A DNA stretch of 39,486 bases from Russula earlei (GCA_025769875.1 JAGFNK010000480.1:1-39486), one strand, 5' to 3'; shown: positions 11,901 through 23,123, counted from the first letter of the stretch. Notes: generated by a model not told the origin, from the letters alone. Numbers and translations: made by a program.

Positions 11901-13524
11901 AAACTTGGCTGACTTGTCCTTGCTTATCAGTATGACGTGCACATAATCGCTTACACATCGCTGTTCCGGATTGTCAACAAATTCCACCAAGACGTTTTCT
12001 CGGATCCCACTGTACCCAATAGCTTGAATCGCTCAATCGACTTCCGGGCAGTGACTCTGGAGCATGATCGGCTATTGACCAACTGCCGTCAGGAGTGGGC
12101 AGAGCGCTTCGAACGTGATTCGGACCACTCCGGTGGGTGGCACCCGTCGTTTCGGCTATCTCGGACTCGTCTGACGTCGCCCTTGATTTTCCTACATTAC
12201 AGACGCCGCCTGCGAGTTCCGCGTCAAGCTTCTTCCATTGTATGTCTCTCCGGCATTTATTTTACCTGTTCGCCGGCTCACCTGTGTTTCTTTCGCATTA
12301 CAGCTACACCAATTATGCGAGGCTGGTCATGTTCTCTTTCGGGTTCCAAAATGCTTTCCAACGGGGCCTTGAAGCCGATGACGAGGTCTTCTTCACAAGG
12401 GTGAGAGATTTCACACTATGGTGCATTGTCGGCCAAACTTGATATGACATTATTCTTCAAGAGCCTGGAGAGCGCCAAGACCGTCGTCACGGTTCTCGTC
12501 GATTCCTTGGTCCCAACAGGTTACATACGTTTTGCACCAGATGGTGCGTGAAACTCTGGGCCACTTTGCTCTGAGCAAGACTAATGTTGAGATAGGTTAT
12601 TTCGTATTTGCCGCGTTCGCCTCGGCGTTCATGCTCAAGGTATGCCGTCCCGCCTTCTATCGCCCCCCGTGGCCTTGGTCGGAGTTTCTGACTTACATCT
12701 GCTGTAGCTTCTACGCCCAGAATGTTCAAGGTTTATCACCCCCGGGCTTGAAACAGAGGTCTGCCAAGTGATCGAACGCCTCATTGCCACGATCGGGTCT
12801 CCCCAAATTGCAATTGATGAGCGCCACACACCAAAGTTGTACTCGCCCTTCCTGGCAAGCTTACTGGCGAAACATAAACGCGACGGCACGGCCCAAGGAC
12901 GTATGCCTCAACAGGGACCACCACCACAGCAGATGCAGACCGGTTCGAGTACGCCAAGGTACCAGCAACCACCACAACCATCACAACCACAACCGCCACA
13001 GCAACAGCAACAACGACAGCAGCAGCAACCGGCCCCGCCGCAGAACACAACCTCGTCGTCACTATCATCGGGTGTCAGTAGCAACGCGGGCGCCCCGGAT
13101 CTGCATCAGTCCGTGCCACAGAATAGCGGGGCGACGGCTCCGCCCAATTTCACGAATGCAGTTTCGACGGAAGGACCAGGAAACTACGTCCTGGAACAAC
13201 CACCAGATTTCATGTTTGGTGTCGCAGGCCAACCTGATGACCTGATAGGACTTCACGTTTGACACGATCACCACGCCTGGGAACGATGACTTGCTCGCGA
13301 CTATGCAAGCGATTCAAAACCCGACCTGGTGGCAGAATATGATGATGCCAGGGTGAGCACACGCTTGTCTTTACATCCTCTCGACCAGACTTGGGTTGAC
13401 ATTTAACACTCGCAGGTTCTTTTGGCCGGCAGAAGAGGCGATTCAAGATCACATGAACATGATCGGAAATGGCATGAATACGTATCAGAACTTGCAACAG
13501 CCTGCAGAAGGACTTCACGCTTGA
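8903..13524 (+). pseudogene. Zn2Cys6 transcription factor with fungal_trans domain, copy 1
   Basis: A nuclear binuclear-zinc-cluster regulator. The N-terminus is Pro/Ser/Gln-rich, then an acidic run DTDEDEDED (about 9520-9545). The zinc cluster is split by an intron (9866-9994): ACTYCKRLK at 9839-9865, then MKCYFPPGENVCKRC and a final Cys codon at 10058-10060, giving CX2CX6CX8CX2CX6C. A linker with REYLLAQMKQKDELIDSL (about 10281-10335), a fungal_trans-like region (about 10880-12750, with ARRWEEDRSWLYT) and a Gln/Pro tail (12950-13040) follow. The stop is at 13522-13524. Lesions: TGA at 10073-10075 just after the cluster, a lost base near 10754, an extra base and lost donor near 11050-11060, an extra T near 11601 and an extra A near 13248. 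The start is uncertain. Confidence 0.8.
9839..10060 (+). other. Zn2Cys6 DNA-binding domain (with 129-bp intron)
   Basis: Six cysteines in exact CX2CX6CX8CX2CX6C spacing across the exon pair 9839-9865 and 9995-10060. The intron has GTGCAT at its donor and CATCAG at its acceptor. Copy 2 lacks this whole domain. Confidence 0.85.
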
Positions 13525-14050
13525 CCCGGTTACACATGGTGGGTCTTCCTATGGATCCGGATCCTTTAAGTACACGATATCTGATGGTAGGGCCAGGACC
13601 TCTGGGCTCACGCGTCAGCCAGCCACATCTTTGCAACAATCTGGCTCATGAGATGTTTGTTCCATCCACGCCCTTCTTGTATCACTCTGCCCTTGTCCCT
13701 CTGTGTCACCTAGGCATATCGTGCTGCTTGCTGTGGTATCTGCTTTGCGTTGGGCCTTTTGAACGACTACCATTACCCCGGTCCTGTAAATTGTTTGTTT
13801 TTTTGTCCGCCCTGGGGGTAGAGAGCCCTTTACTCTTGTGGTATTTGTTTTCTCGTCTCATAGTTGGCTATCTGTGTTGTAATCGTCGTTTATTGCTCTT
13901 TGTAAGTTTGCAAGGTATCGTCAATGAATCAAATCCACATACATAGATTTCTCCAAATGGGTTGTGTTATCTGGCTCGGCTATCGCCGACTTATCGGATA
14001 TCCGAGTATCCCTGTCCTTGCAACATCCCAACTACTACTATCACATCCCA
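13525..14050. other. Intergenic region between regulator and STAND gene, copy 1
   Basis: 3' flank of the regulator and promoter side of the STAND gene. It contains T-rich runs (about 13795-13805) but no convincing coding sequence, RNA gene or element; open frames here are not conserved as proteins. Confidence 0.5.
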
Positions 14051-17000
14051 TGCCGACCTCTAAACGTGCAGGAAAAGGGAGGGCAGAAAATGTGCGCTCG
14101 ACTGCCGTTGCCGGATTAATCGTCTCGCTCTCCGTCCTTAAGGAGGCCGCAGGTGCGATTCCTCCTCCAGCAGGACCTCTCGTCAAGGGAACCCTGATTG
14201 GACTACTTCAAGTCGTCGACATCGTCCAGGTAATCTATCCCACTCCCGACAGCCGAGAAATGATCTGATATCGTCATACCCCAGACCACGACCAACAACA
14301 TCGACGACATCGACGAGCTGATCGGCCGCGTGAACACCCTGGAACAATCCGTCTTCAGGCCGCTCAAAGGCAAACGAAGATATCCCGGAATCTGTCGTCG
14401 ACTTCGTCACAAGGTTTTCCGAGTGATCATTCTTCTGCCTCGCTCTCAAATCGTGGCGAGCTGATCCTGATCCCGATTCAGGTCTCTCGAAGCCATCACG
14501 GATGACCTGCAAACGATCGCGTCGCGTGGAAGGTTGAGCCGATTTTTCCGTAGTAGAAAAGATGCGGCATCCATTCAGGGCAAGATAAAGCGATCAGCGG
14601 GCCTCATCGAAGACTTTCTTGCAAGTTTCCTCCTCCTTGGTCATACGGCTTGATCCGTTCTGATATCTTCGCGAGTCTAGGCTGAAGGGGTCGTGAGCCT
14701 CCAAATCCAAGGCATTGTGCGTCATTCTCCGAAATACCAGATGTGTCTCGTTCATCTGAATCTCTCAGGAAATTCGGCGCGAGGTTCGGGAGGGGAATGA
14801 GGAAATTCAGCGCGTTGTTCAGGGTGTGGTAAGTTTATCTCATCGTGACCAGTTGGACTATCTTCGACTGATAGGTCACCCAGCAAGCACTTCATGATGT
14901 CCGAGGTGAGAGAAACTGTTACAGTACGCTGAAAATCATTCAACCTTGGTTTTAGTTCACGATGATCTATCCAACTTTCCTCGAGCTCACAAGGCACGCT
15001 TTAATTGTCTTGATGAAAGAAAGAGGCATGCGTGTTTCAAAGGCACACGCGAGGATCTGTTGACCACCGTCTATCAATGGATCAATGACTCGACCCGAGG
15101 CTATACAAAAACAACGCCCCGTCACTGCTCCGGTTGATCCTATTCACGTCAACCCCAACAAGCGCCGCATCTTCTGGTTGTCTGGTGTGGCCGGTACCGG
15201 CAAGTCCACCATCGCACAGAGCGTTGCCGAGTATTGTGACAGGAAACGGTTGGCTTGCCGCGAGTTTCTTCTTCTCAAATAACGATAGCGAGCGAAACAA
15301 TCCAAAGCTTGTATTCAGCTCAATTGCTCACCAACTGGGCACAACGTTCCACCAACCACTCGCGCGTTTTATGCAAGAGGCGTTCAAAGCTAATACGGAC
15401 ATCTGGTATTCTGATCCATCAAACCAATTGCTCAAGCTCATCATCGAACCGATCGAAAAGTCCATCAATACGAGGCAAGCATTTCCATCACCGGCTGTCA
15501 TCGTGTTAGATGCCCTCGATGAGTGCAAAGATGATGACGCGACCTCATTCATCGTATCGGTGCTTTCGGCCCACATTGAACGCCTTCCGTTCTCCATTTT
15601 CCTCACAAGTCGACCGAGCCTAAACTTGCACGTGCCATCCCTCCCTCGTCATCTCCAGTCACATACACATGCGCTCTTCCATCACGAGATTCCAAAACTG
15701 TCTGTAGACCATGACATCGAAGTCTTCTTGTTGCATGAGCTCACTCATGTTGGATCCCGCGACCATGGCCTCCGAGGACGTGATTGGTTTACTCGCGACG
15801 ATGTCAGCACACTCGTCCAACTGTCAGGTGGATTGTTTATCTTTGCTGCCACCGCAGTTCGATTTATCGAAGACCGCAATGTCCTAAACCCGTGGGGACA
15901 GCTCCGTGACCTGGTCGCTGCCTCACAAATCCTCTGAGCAGTCGAATCAGTCTCCTTATCACCATCTAGACCGGCTGTACCTCACTGTCTTGCATAATGC
16001 ATTTCCACCATCGTCATCCCATCCAGACACGCTGGGTCGCCTGCGAAGGGTTCTTGGTTGTGTTGTTGTACTCTGTAACCCTCTCTCTGAACATTCGATA
16101 TCATCATTGCTCTGCGACGATCTAAGCAAAGATGTTCCGATAAAAAGCATTCTCCAGCAATTGCATTCAATCCTCATCATTCCTTCGGACCCTGGGGCTG
16201 TGCAAGTGATGCATGCATCCTTCCCAGATTTTATCGTTGATCCGAACCGCTGCAAAGAGCCTGAATATCGAATTGATACCTCACTGCACCACGGCTATCT
16301 CGCCATCGATTGTCTGAAGAAACTAAACAGGCTTCACCGGGATATGTGCCAGATCGGAGACTATTCAAAGTTGAATAACGAAATTGGAGATATGTCAAAA
16401 GAGTTGAAGAAAACATTCCGCTCGCGATTGCAATACGCCTGCCGTCATTGGGCGGATCATTTGGCAAATTCGCTGCCATCGGACGAGCTGTTTGACGTCT
16501 TGAAAATATTCTGTTTCGATCACAGTTTGTACTGGGTTGAGGCTCTGAGTCTGATGGACTCGCTCGATGTGGCCATTCCGGCACTGCAACTTGCCAGACA
16601 AAGATTATCAGTGAGTTGTTGTCTTGATTTTGGTGTGGACCGTTCATGACATGATTATAGATGTTGGCCGACGTCAGGTTCCAATTGGCATCAGTTGACA
16701 TGCTGTATGATCTTGAACGGTTTACGCTTGAGTTCTTTGATCCCATCAGCATTGCAGCCCTGCATGTCTACCACTCTGCCCTTCCATTCGCCCCACTGTT
16801 CTCCAAGATCCGTGCACACTTCCGCGGAGACTTGGAGGAATCTGTTACGGTCTTGAATGGGATTGAAGAATCATGGAATGCGGAGCTGAGAGCGATGGAG
16901 GGTCACGAAGATTGGGTCCTTGCCGTCGCGTTTTCGCCAGACGGCACCCGGATTGTCTCTGGGTCTTTGGATGACACAGTCCGGATCTGGGACACGAGTA

Positions 17001-18766
17001 CTGGCGCCACCGTCAAGACCCTCGAGGGCCACAAATATTCGGTCACAGCCGTCGCGTTTTCGCCAGACGGCACCCGGATTGTCTCTGGGTCAGACGATCA
17101 CACAGTCCGGATCTGGGACACGAGTACTGGCGCCACCGTCAAGACCCTCGAAGGCCACAAAGATTCGGTCCACAGCCGTCGCGTTTTCGCCAGACGGCGC
17201 CGGATTGTCTCTGGGTCTTCGGATCACACAGCCGGATCTGGGACACGAGTACTGGCGCCACCGTCAAGACCCTCGAAGGCCGCAAATATTCGGTCACAGC
17301 CGTCGCGTTTTCGCCAGACGGCACCCGGATTGTCTCTGGGTCAGACGATCACACAGTCCGGATTTGGGACACGAGTACTGGCGCCACGGTCAAGACCCTC
17401 GAAGGCACAAAGATTCGGTCAAAGCCGTCGCGTTTTTCGCCAGACGGCACTCGGATTGTCTCTGGGTCTTGGGATGGGCACAGTCCGGATCTGGGACACG
17501 AGTACTGGCGCCCACCGTCAAGACCCCTCGAAGGCCACAAATATTCGGTCAGAGCCGTCGCGTTTTCGCCAGACGGCACCCGGATTGTCTCTGGGTCAGA
17601 CGATCACACAGTCCGGATCTGGGACACGAGTACTGGCGCCACCGTCAAGACCCTCGAAGGCCACAAAAATCGGTCTTCGCCGTCGCGTTTTCGCCAGACG
17701 GCACCCGGATTGTCTCTGGGTCTTGGGATCGCACAGTCCGGATCTGGGACACGAGTACTGGCGCCACCGTCAAGACCCTCGAAAGCCACGACAATTCGGT
17801 CAGAGCCGTCGCGTTTTCGCCAGACGGCACCCGGATTGTCTCTGGGTCTTCGGATCACACAGTCCGGATCTGGGACCCGAGTACTGGCGCCACCGTCAAG
17901 ACCCTCGAAGGCCACGCCAATTCGGTCACAGCCGTCGCGGTTTTCGCCAGACGGCACCCGGATTGTCTCTGGGTCTTCGGATCACACAGTCTGGATCTGG
18001 GACACGAGTACTGGCGCCACCGTCAAGACCCTCGAGGGCCACAAATATTCGGTCACAGCCGTCGCGTTTTCGCCAGACGGCACCCGGATTGTCTCTGGGT
18101 CTTGGGATGGCACAGTCCGGATCTGGGACACGAGTACTGGCGCCACCGTCAAGACCCTCGAGGGCCACAAAGATTCGGTGAGAGCCGTCGCGTTTTCGCC
18201 AGACGGCACCCGGATTGTCTCTGGGTCAGAGGATCGCACAGTCCGGATCTGGGACACGAGTACTGGCGCCACCATCAGGACCCTCGAGGGCCACAAAGAT
18301 TGGGTCACAGCCGTCGCTTTTTTCGCCAGACGGCACCCGGATTGTCTCTGGGTCAGAGGATCACACAGTCCGGATCTGGGACACGAGTACTGGCGCCACC
18401 GTCAAGACCCTCGAGGGCCACAAAGATTCGGTCAGAGCCGTCGCGTTTTCGCCAGACGGCACCCGGATTGTCTCTGGGTCGCACGATCACACAGTCCGGA
18501 TCTGGGATACGAGTACTGGTGCCGCCATCCAGACCCTCGAGAGCGACTGGATATCAGTCCATGCGATTGCGATACATGGATTGTATTGCAGTATTGATGG
18601 GTGGGTCTTTAAAACTCATGGCACTCATACCACGAGACTCTGTTGGGTCCCGGTGTCTTGCAGGCCAGAACATCAAGCTTCATACAAGTCTAGTCTCGTA
18701 CTATGTTTACGAGGTCGCACCGTTATCCTGCACTTCCCGCCTAGTCAGTTATCGCAGCTGTCTTAA
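14051..18766 (+). pseudogene. HeLo/MLKL-like-NACHT-WD40 STAND protein, copy 1 (frameshifted)
   Basis: A cytoplasmic NLR-like signal-transduction ATPase. ATG 14051 opens a small first exon (MPTSKRAGKGRA). Short exons follow that encode a helical domain with DLQTIASRGRL, similar to fungal MLKL-N/HeLo-type domains. Then come the NACHT core with Walker A GVAGTGKST (about 15185-15215) and VIVLDALDEC (about 15498-15527), and a WD40 exon from 16661. Inferred introns include 14621-14680 (GCAAGT donor, GC-AG), 14717-14768, 14829-14874, 14906-14955 and 16611-16660. Compared with copy 2, extra bases lie near 14375, 15096, 15250 and 15930, and about a dozen single-base indels lie in the WD40 part. It is therefore a pseudogene, unless the indels are assembly errors. 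The stop is at 18764-18766. Confidence 0.8.
16895..18535 (+). repeat. 13 tandem WD40 repeats of 126 bp, copy 1
   Basis: Thirteen near-identical units of 42 codons (consensus GHK-x-S/W-V-x-AVAFSPDGTRIVSGS-x-D-x-TVRIWD). The length of 1641 bp is 13 x 126 plus 3, so the many single-base indels sum to a multiple of three and the tail returns to the starting frame. Most indels sit in or next to short homopolymers. Confidence 0.9.
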
Positions 18767-18939
18767 GTAGCTAAGATGACAATTAGAGTTGGCTTTTGGC
18801 GCTGTGCCCTTATTTAATACATCTTACGTGCCAGTTCTACTTACAACGTATATAATTACATTTCCTGTGAAAGAGAGGACAATCGTTGCAAGTGTAATTG
18901 TCTGCCCTCCAGATTAGGCTTACCAATGTAACTTTGTAA
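18767..18939. other. 3' flank of the STAND gene, copy 1
   Basis: AT-richer sequence conserved with 37742-37913 and probably 3' UTR or terminator region. No gene is seen. It ends at the insertion site of the TIR element. Confidence 0.5.
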
Positions 18940-18962
18940 CATCAGGAAAAACCTCCCGCGCT
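18940..18962 (+). repeat. Left 23-bp terminal inverted repeat
   Basis: Perfect reverse complement of 21393-21415; starts CATCAGGAAAAACC and ends CGCGCT. Confidence 0.95.
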
Positions 18963-19039
18963 AGCGAGAGTAATGCGAAGTAAGTCAAAGATAATGCGCG
19001 ATAAGGAGTAATAAGTGCCAAATAAGAGTCAGTAGACAG

Positions 19040-19140
19040 CCGATCAATTGGGGGTTGGGGCAGATAAGTGTCAATAACAATCAATAACTGTCAGAAGCCT
19101 GGCGAATAATGCCCGATCAATCTGGGGGGTCAGGCAGATG
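19040..19140 (+). repeat. Subterminal direct repeats in the TIR element
   Basis: Two similar copies of about 28 bp (19040-19068 and 19113-19140), each with CCGATCAAT, a G run and CAGAT. Short ATAAGTG and CAATAACTGTC motifs are scattered around them. These are possible transposase-binding sites. Confidence 0.55.
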
Positions 19141-19331
19141 TACTTCTTTGGTAACAAAATTGAACTATCAGTAGTGAGTAACCAACGCAAAGTGCAATAG
19201 TGCACACTAACGTGCAATAATACCATGTTGGAACTAGCAAATACATAAATAACTTTCAATAGTCTCACAATAACTGTCATTACTATGCAAATTGCAGGTA
19301 GCTAAGCCTATTTGCAACCTATACCCCACTT

Positions 19332-21007
19332 GTGAAGAAGGCACGAAAGTCCAGTGTGCCGCAGAAGTCCAGTGTGTCACATGGTATCATAGATGTTGCA
19401 TGTGTTGACTTGGACACAAAGGTCTTGGATATCAAGGAGGGAATGATGATTGTGGGGGCATTGCCATGCCCATGCCAAGGAGGTTGGAGCAAAGTGCGTG
19501 CATATGCTGACAAATAAGGTTTGTCACCAAACAAACAAACCACTGATGGTTCGTTTTTTTTCTCCCCAGTGTCCACTTTCTATGGTGATAGTGGTGGTGC
19601 ACATGCCTGTCATCTTGTAACCGAACCTGTCGAAACTGAAACCACTGGTGACAATAGCAACCCAGAGTCAGAGACTGACTGGCTTGAGGACCTGGAGTCC
19701 ACCCAGCAACCATCCACGAAATGTTCTGAGGCGATGGTAATTGAGGTATGTCTGCGACATCATTTTATCTCTTCTAAAACTCAAAGCTGTTCATGTAGAG
19801 ACCGTCATGGTCAGCTTCAGTTGCCCCTCCTGGGCCTTCTGCCTCCAATGGTGCACCGCCCAGCAGCCAAACTTGGACAACTGACGACGTTCCATCTTCT
19901 CAAGATTGTCAAAGCAGTGCTACTGCTTTGACTTTTGAATTTCGCTGGCCTGCTGACACCAATGTCATACTTACTCCAGATTCAAACAAGGTAACACTGT
20001 CTAAGCAACACCCACTAATTAGCCTCGTCCTTCAAGATGCAGTGGATAGTGTTCAAGCCAGTTTGCTCATTGATCACGCATTCCCTGATGCCTCTACTGT
20101 TCTCGCAGTGATAAAGGCTGCTCTTTTATCAGCTGCTTCTTCCTGTCCCGGTTCCTCATTCATCCATTGGTGCCTCCAGTCCGATCACAAATATGTGACT
20201 AAAATTATCCCTCTGGTAAGTTCCTCAACCAGAGTGATGGCATTACTGATGGAATCAACAGCTGCGTGGTCGCGTCCCCCTTTTCCGACGTGAAGCCAAA
20301 GAACGCTACACTACCATCATCTCAGCTGAGTTGTCAGCCATCCCATCAAAGGCATCAATCATTGCCATTGTTGAGAAGCAGTTAACAGATTACAACTATA
20401 CGTTTCCAACCAGCAAAAGTGTAAGTGGACTTATTCTTATTTGATACCATCTAATGTGTGGTTAGGTTTCGTTGAACTTTGGTCTCATAATGCACTCGCG
20501 TCCCTATTGGAATACGTGGATCATCAATGTGATTCATGATTTGTATTTTGCCAGAGGTGTTAACTCCTTTGTGAGTAAATTTGGACACCACTTTCCGACA
20601 CATCAAGACACCCTTGGGGTGACAACGCGTGAAGTGCCAATACCAATGGTCGCATTGGTAGCAACGGCGGTAAGTCTAGTTTAGTCTTGTCTTCGAAATT
20701 TGTTCTAACTATATATGTAGCTCTATGCTGCCCTGCATGAGTGGCGTACTGGTGTCCACCAGGCCATGGACTTTTCAGCCAATGCATACCTTGACGTCTA
20801 TCGTGGCCATATTGACACATTCAACCATATCCAGGAGCATCGTGGCAATGCATTCCACATGATGATGGCGGATATTTTTACAAAAGCCCAGTGAGCAATC
20901 AAATCATGCTATACTTTGTTTAACTAATCTACCTTTGCGGCAGCACTTCAGCATTGAGAACCTTGGTCCCAATTGCTGGACTCAACCTTGAAGAACTCAA
21001 CAATTGA
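19332..21007 (+). CDS. DUF6532-like protein inside the TIR element
   Basis: Function is unknown. The C-terminal half resembles the agaricomycete DUF6532 family: LRGRVPLFRREAKERY, REVPIPMVALVATALY and ALHEWRTGVHQAMDFSA, then AYLDVYRGHIDTF. Inferred introns are 20216-20261, 20421-20465, 20670-20720 and 20891-20943, all GT-AG, with the stop at 21005-21007. The splices restore a continuous frame, which suggests the gene is or was recently functional. An upstream exon (from about 19568) encodes a Ser/Pro/acidic-rich segment, joined by an intron from about 19748 to 19800. The N-terminus is uncertain: the Met at 19332 leads to a stop at about 19514, so the start may lie elsewhere. The gene is the only cargo between the inverted repeats; whether it helps transposition is unknown. 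Confidence 0.65.
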
Positions 21008-21392
21008 GCAAGCTCACACCGTCCTTGGTCCCTCAAACCAACAGTGACATTATACCCGCTCATATTGTTCTCTTGGACAAATTATCGTTCTCATACATCT
21101 AAACTTGTTTTTAGTTTGGCATTGTAAAATGCCTACATTAGTATTCCTGTCATAGTGTAGCTGAATGGACTGCAAAGTTATTGCGCTATTATCAGCGCTT
21201 ATTATCAATCATGTCATGAACTATCCAATCCAAAATTATAGAACAAGAACCATGAATTATCATAATAGCAAAATTATTATCCATAATGACGATAATGGTC
21301 GATAAAATTATTGGGGGTAAACTGGCGACGATAATTTCAGTTTTTGATAAATGACGCTAGCGAGGGATAATAAGTGCTAATTATCTCTCACC
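21008..21392. other. Right subterminal region of the TIR element
   Basis: Non-coding and AT-rich, with many GATAAT/CGATAA motifs on both strands (for example 21285-21310 and 21330-21370). This mirrors the motif-rich left end. Confidence 0.5.
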
Positions 21393-21415
21393 AGCGCGGG
21401 AGGTTTTTCCTGATG
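21393..21415 (-). repeat. Right 23-bp terminal inverted repeat
   Basis: Perfect reverse complement of 18940-18962. Confidence 0.95.
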
Positions 21416-23123
21416 AAGTCGGCACTGTAGCGTGCGGTGCTGCCAAGAAGAAAGGTTTGTTCGCCCGAGGCGAACGAGTAGACTCGGTACAGACGTGAGG
21501 AGGGAAAACACAGGCGAGAAAAAGGCCTGCATCGAATCAGGGCTGCGAGCGACTAGGCGGGGTAGCCAATCGGGCGAGGCTGGAGAACGCGGAACGAGAG
21601 CACGGGCGAGATCGAAATGACAAATGAAGAGTGGGACTGTTGCAATGCCCGAACGACGTGAGAAATAGGCGTCTATGAGAACTCATTCCAATCACAACGT
21701 ATAGATCGTCATTATATCTAGCTGCCGTACCAACAAACAAGCCCTTTGTCACACATTTTAGAGTCCTTGTCATTGGGCACCGCTAACCGGGGTAAGGTGG
21801 TGTAGTCAGCCCACAGTGGCTGCATCCACAATAGCTGAGGAGGAGGCCGAGGAGGAAGTGTTGGATAATACTGCAGGTGGGGCAACGGCCCAGCGGGCCA
21901 AGGAGCATCACGCCCATCTTCACCACCACTTCCCCTTGCCCTTGCGCGACTTCAGTGGCCGGAAAGCCTTGTTGTAGACGAGCGAGCACACCGGCAGGGC
22001 CGAGGGGAAAAGGCAGCGATGAGAACACATGCGTCGCGAGTTCTGGATGCGCGGTAGCAGGCGCGAGGAAGACATATCTGTGTGTGGTGCTTATGCCACG
22101 CGCCCGACAAAGGGCGCATCATGCGCGTAAAGCCTAGCACACGCACTTCCGTCTTGCGCCGTGCCGTGCGCTCGTGGCGGCCCGTTCCGAAGGACGAGCA
22201 CCCAGAGTGCCGTGCCACGGAGGACTGCGCGCGCCAGTCCGCCCGTGCGTAGTGCGCGCCCATCGCGGGCCCACGTGTGCGGGGCACCCGTAACGGCCGG
22301 ACGCGTCAGGCCATTCCGGCGGTCGACATGACATGTAGAGCCTGCCCTCGGTTCCGGGCGGAAGGAAGGAAGAACGTCACGGACGGGAGAAAAGGGAAGC
22401 GAAGCGATTCTGTAATCTGCTCCTTGGAGGGGATTCACTGGACCGAGACGGCAGAAGGGACGGGTGACAGAACGAACGAGCGCCAGGGGCGGCTCCTCGG
22501 CGGCACCCGCTGGTATAGGGCCTGAGAAGAACGTGAGACTGCGCCGCGGGAGCCGCCTCCTCGTGGCACACCGTATTTGACTGACATGAGCCTTACGCAT
22601 GCGTCGAAGAAGCGCAGCGAAAGTGAGCATCCGATAGCGGAGTCATGCCGTGGTGGGAGGAGTGTGAAAGGGAATGACGAACGGCGCCACACGGTCTTCC
22701 CTGGAACACGCACGATCTGGAAAGGACTGCGGTTGGGTGGAGGAGCAGGATGGGTGTCATCCACAAGATGCGCAGCTTGGGCGGCGCGGAGATGATGACA
22801 TGACACGCACCGCACCAATTCTTACATTCTTCGAAATGACATGTTTTCGACCGCAGCGTCTACGGCCGGCAGATGACGCACTGGCCAAGAGAACGGCTAC
22901 GGTCTTACACGTCCTATCCCATAAGGCAGGGCCCAACGCGGTGACCGTTAGTGCGAGTCATGATCCATCAACTTTAAGTCAAAGTCATGACTGCTCAGTC
23001 GAAGGTTCGGTTTGGCGGCGGAGATGTACATGCCCTGCTGATGTACGGTTTCTCGGACCGTGCCCCCGCGTGCTTGTAATTTGTTTGATACTGCCTGAAT
23101 ACGCAGTTACTTATTCCCGGTAG
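21416..23123 (-). other. Conserved GC-rich block with decayed minus-strand frames, copy 1
   Basis: Conserved with 37914-39486. No protein family is recognised. Minus-strand frames (for example 22091-22630 and 21537-21773) are long but Arg/Pro-rich and not supported by motifs. The part around 22515-22640 shares short stretches (AGAACGTGA, AAAGTGAGCATCCGATA) in the same order as 8455-8570, so it is probably a further diverged relative of the membrane-protein-like block. Confidence 0.4.

Larger units (their letters stand above)
18940..21415 (+). mobile_element. 2476-bp TIR element carrying a DUF6532-like gene
   Basis: The ends are perfect 23-bp inverted repeats at 18940-18962 and 21393-21415, beginning CATCAGG and ending CCTGATG. 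Similarity continues imperfectly inward (GCGAGAG against GTGAGAG). The duplicate copy has the unoccupied site at 37905-37920 (TGTAAGTCGG). Comparison shows AA on both sides of the insert and a single AA in the empty site, so the target duplication appears to be 2 bp. Subterminal regions are rich in GATAA/ATAAGTGC motifs. The only gene inside encodes a DUF6532-like protein; no recognised transposase is seen. Confidence 0.85.
4741..22985 (+). repeat. Segmental duplication, copy 1
   Basis: Aligns in the same orientation with 25371-39486. The offset is 20630 at the left edge (4741 to 25371), 18992 at the STAND gene start (14051 to 33043) and about 16501 at the right (22985 to 39486). The offset changes are explained mainly by a 1615-bp deletion in copy 2 and a 2476-bp insertion in copy 1. 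The true right edge is unknown because copy 2 runs to the window end. Confidence 0.95.

Noticed and set aside
12781..13068. Minus-strand Val/Ala-rich frame opposite the regulator tail
   Set aside because: It is the antisense of the CAG/CCA-rich Gln/Pro tail; low complexity only.
16895..18535. Regular repeats that might be read as a CRISPR array
   Set aside because: Units are contiguous coding WD40 repeats with no unique spacers, in a eukaryotic genome.
16920..18770. 616-codon plus-strand frame rich in Ser/Arg/Pro through the WD40 array
   Set aside because: It is an alternative frame of a stop-free 126-bp repeat; the WD40 reading has the family motifs, this one does not.
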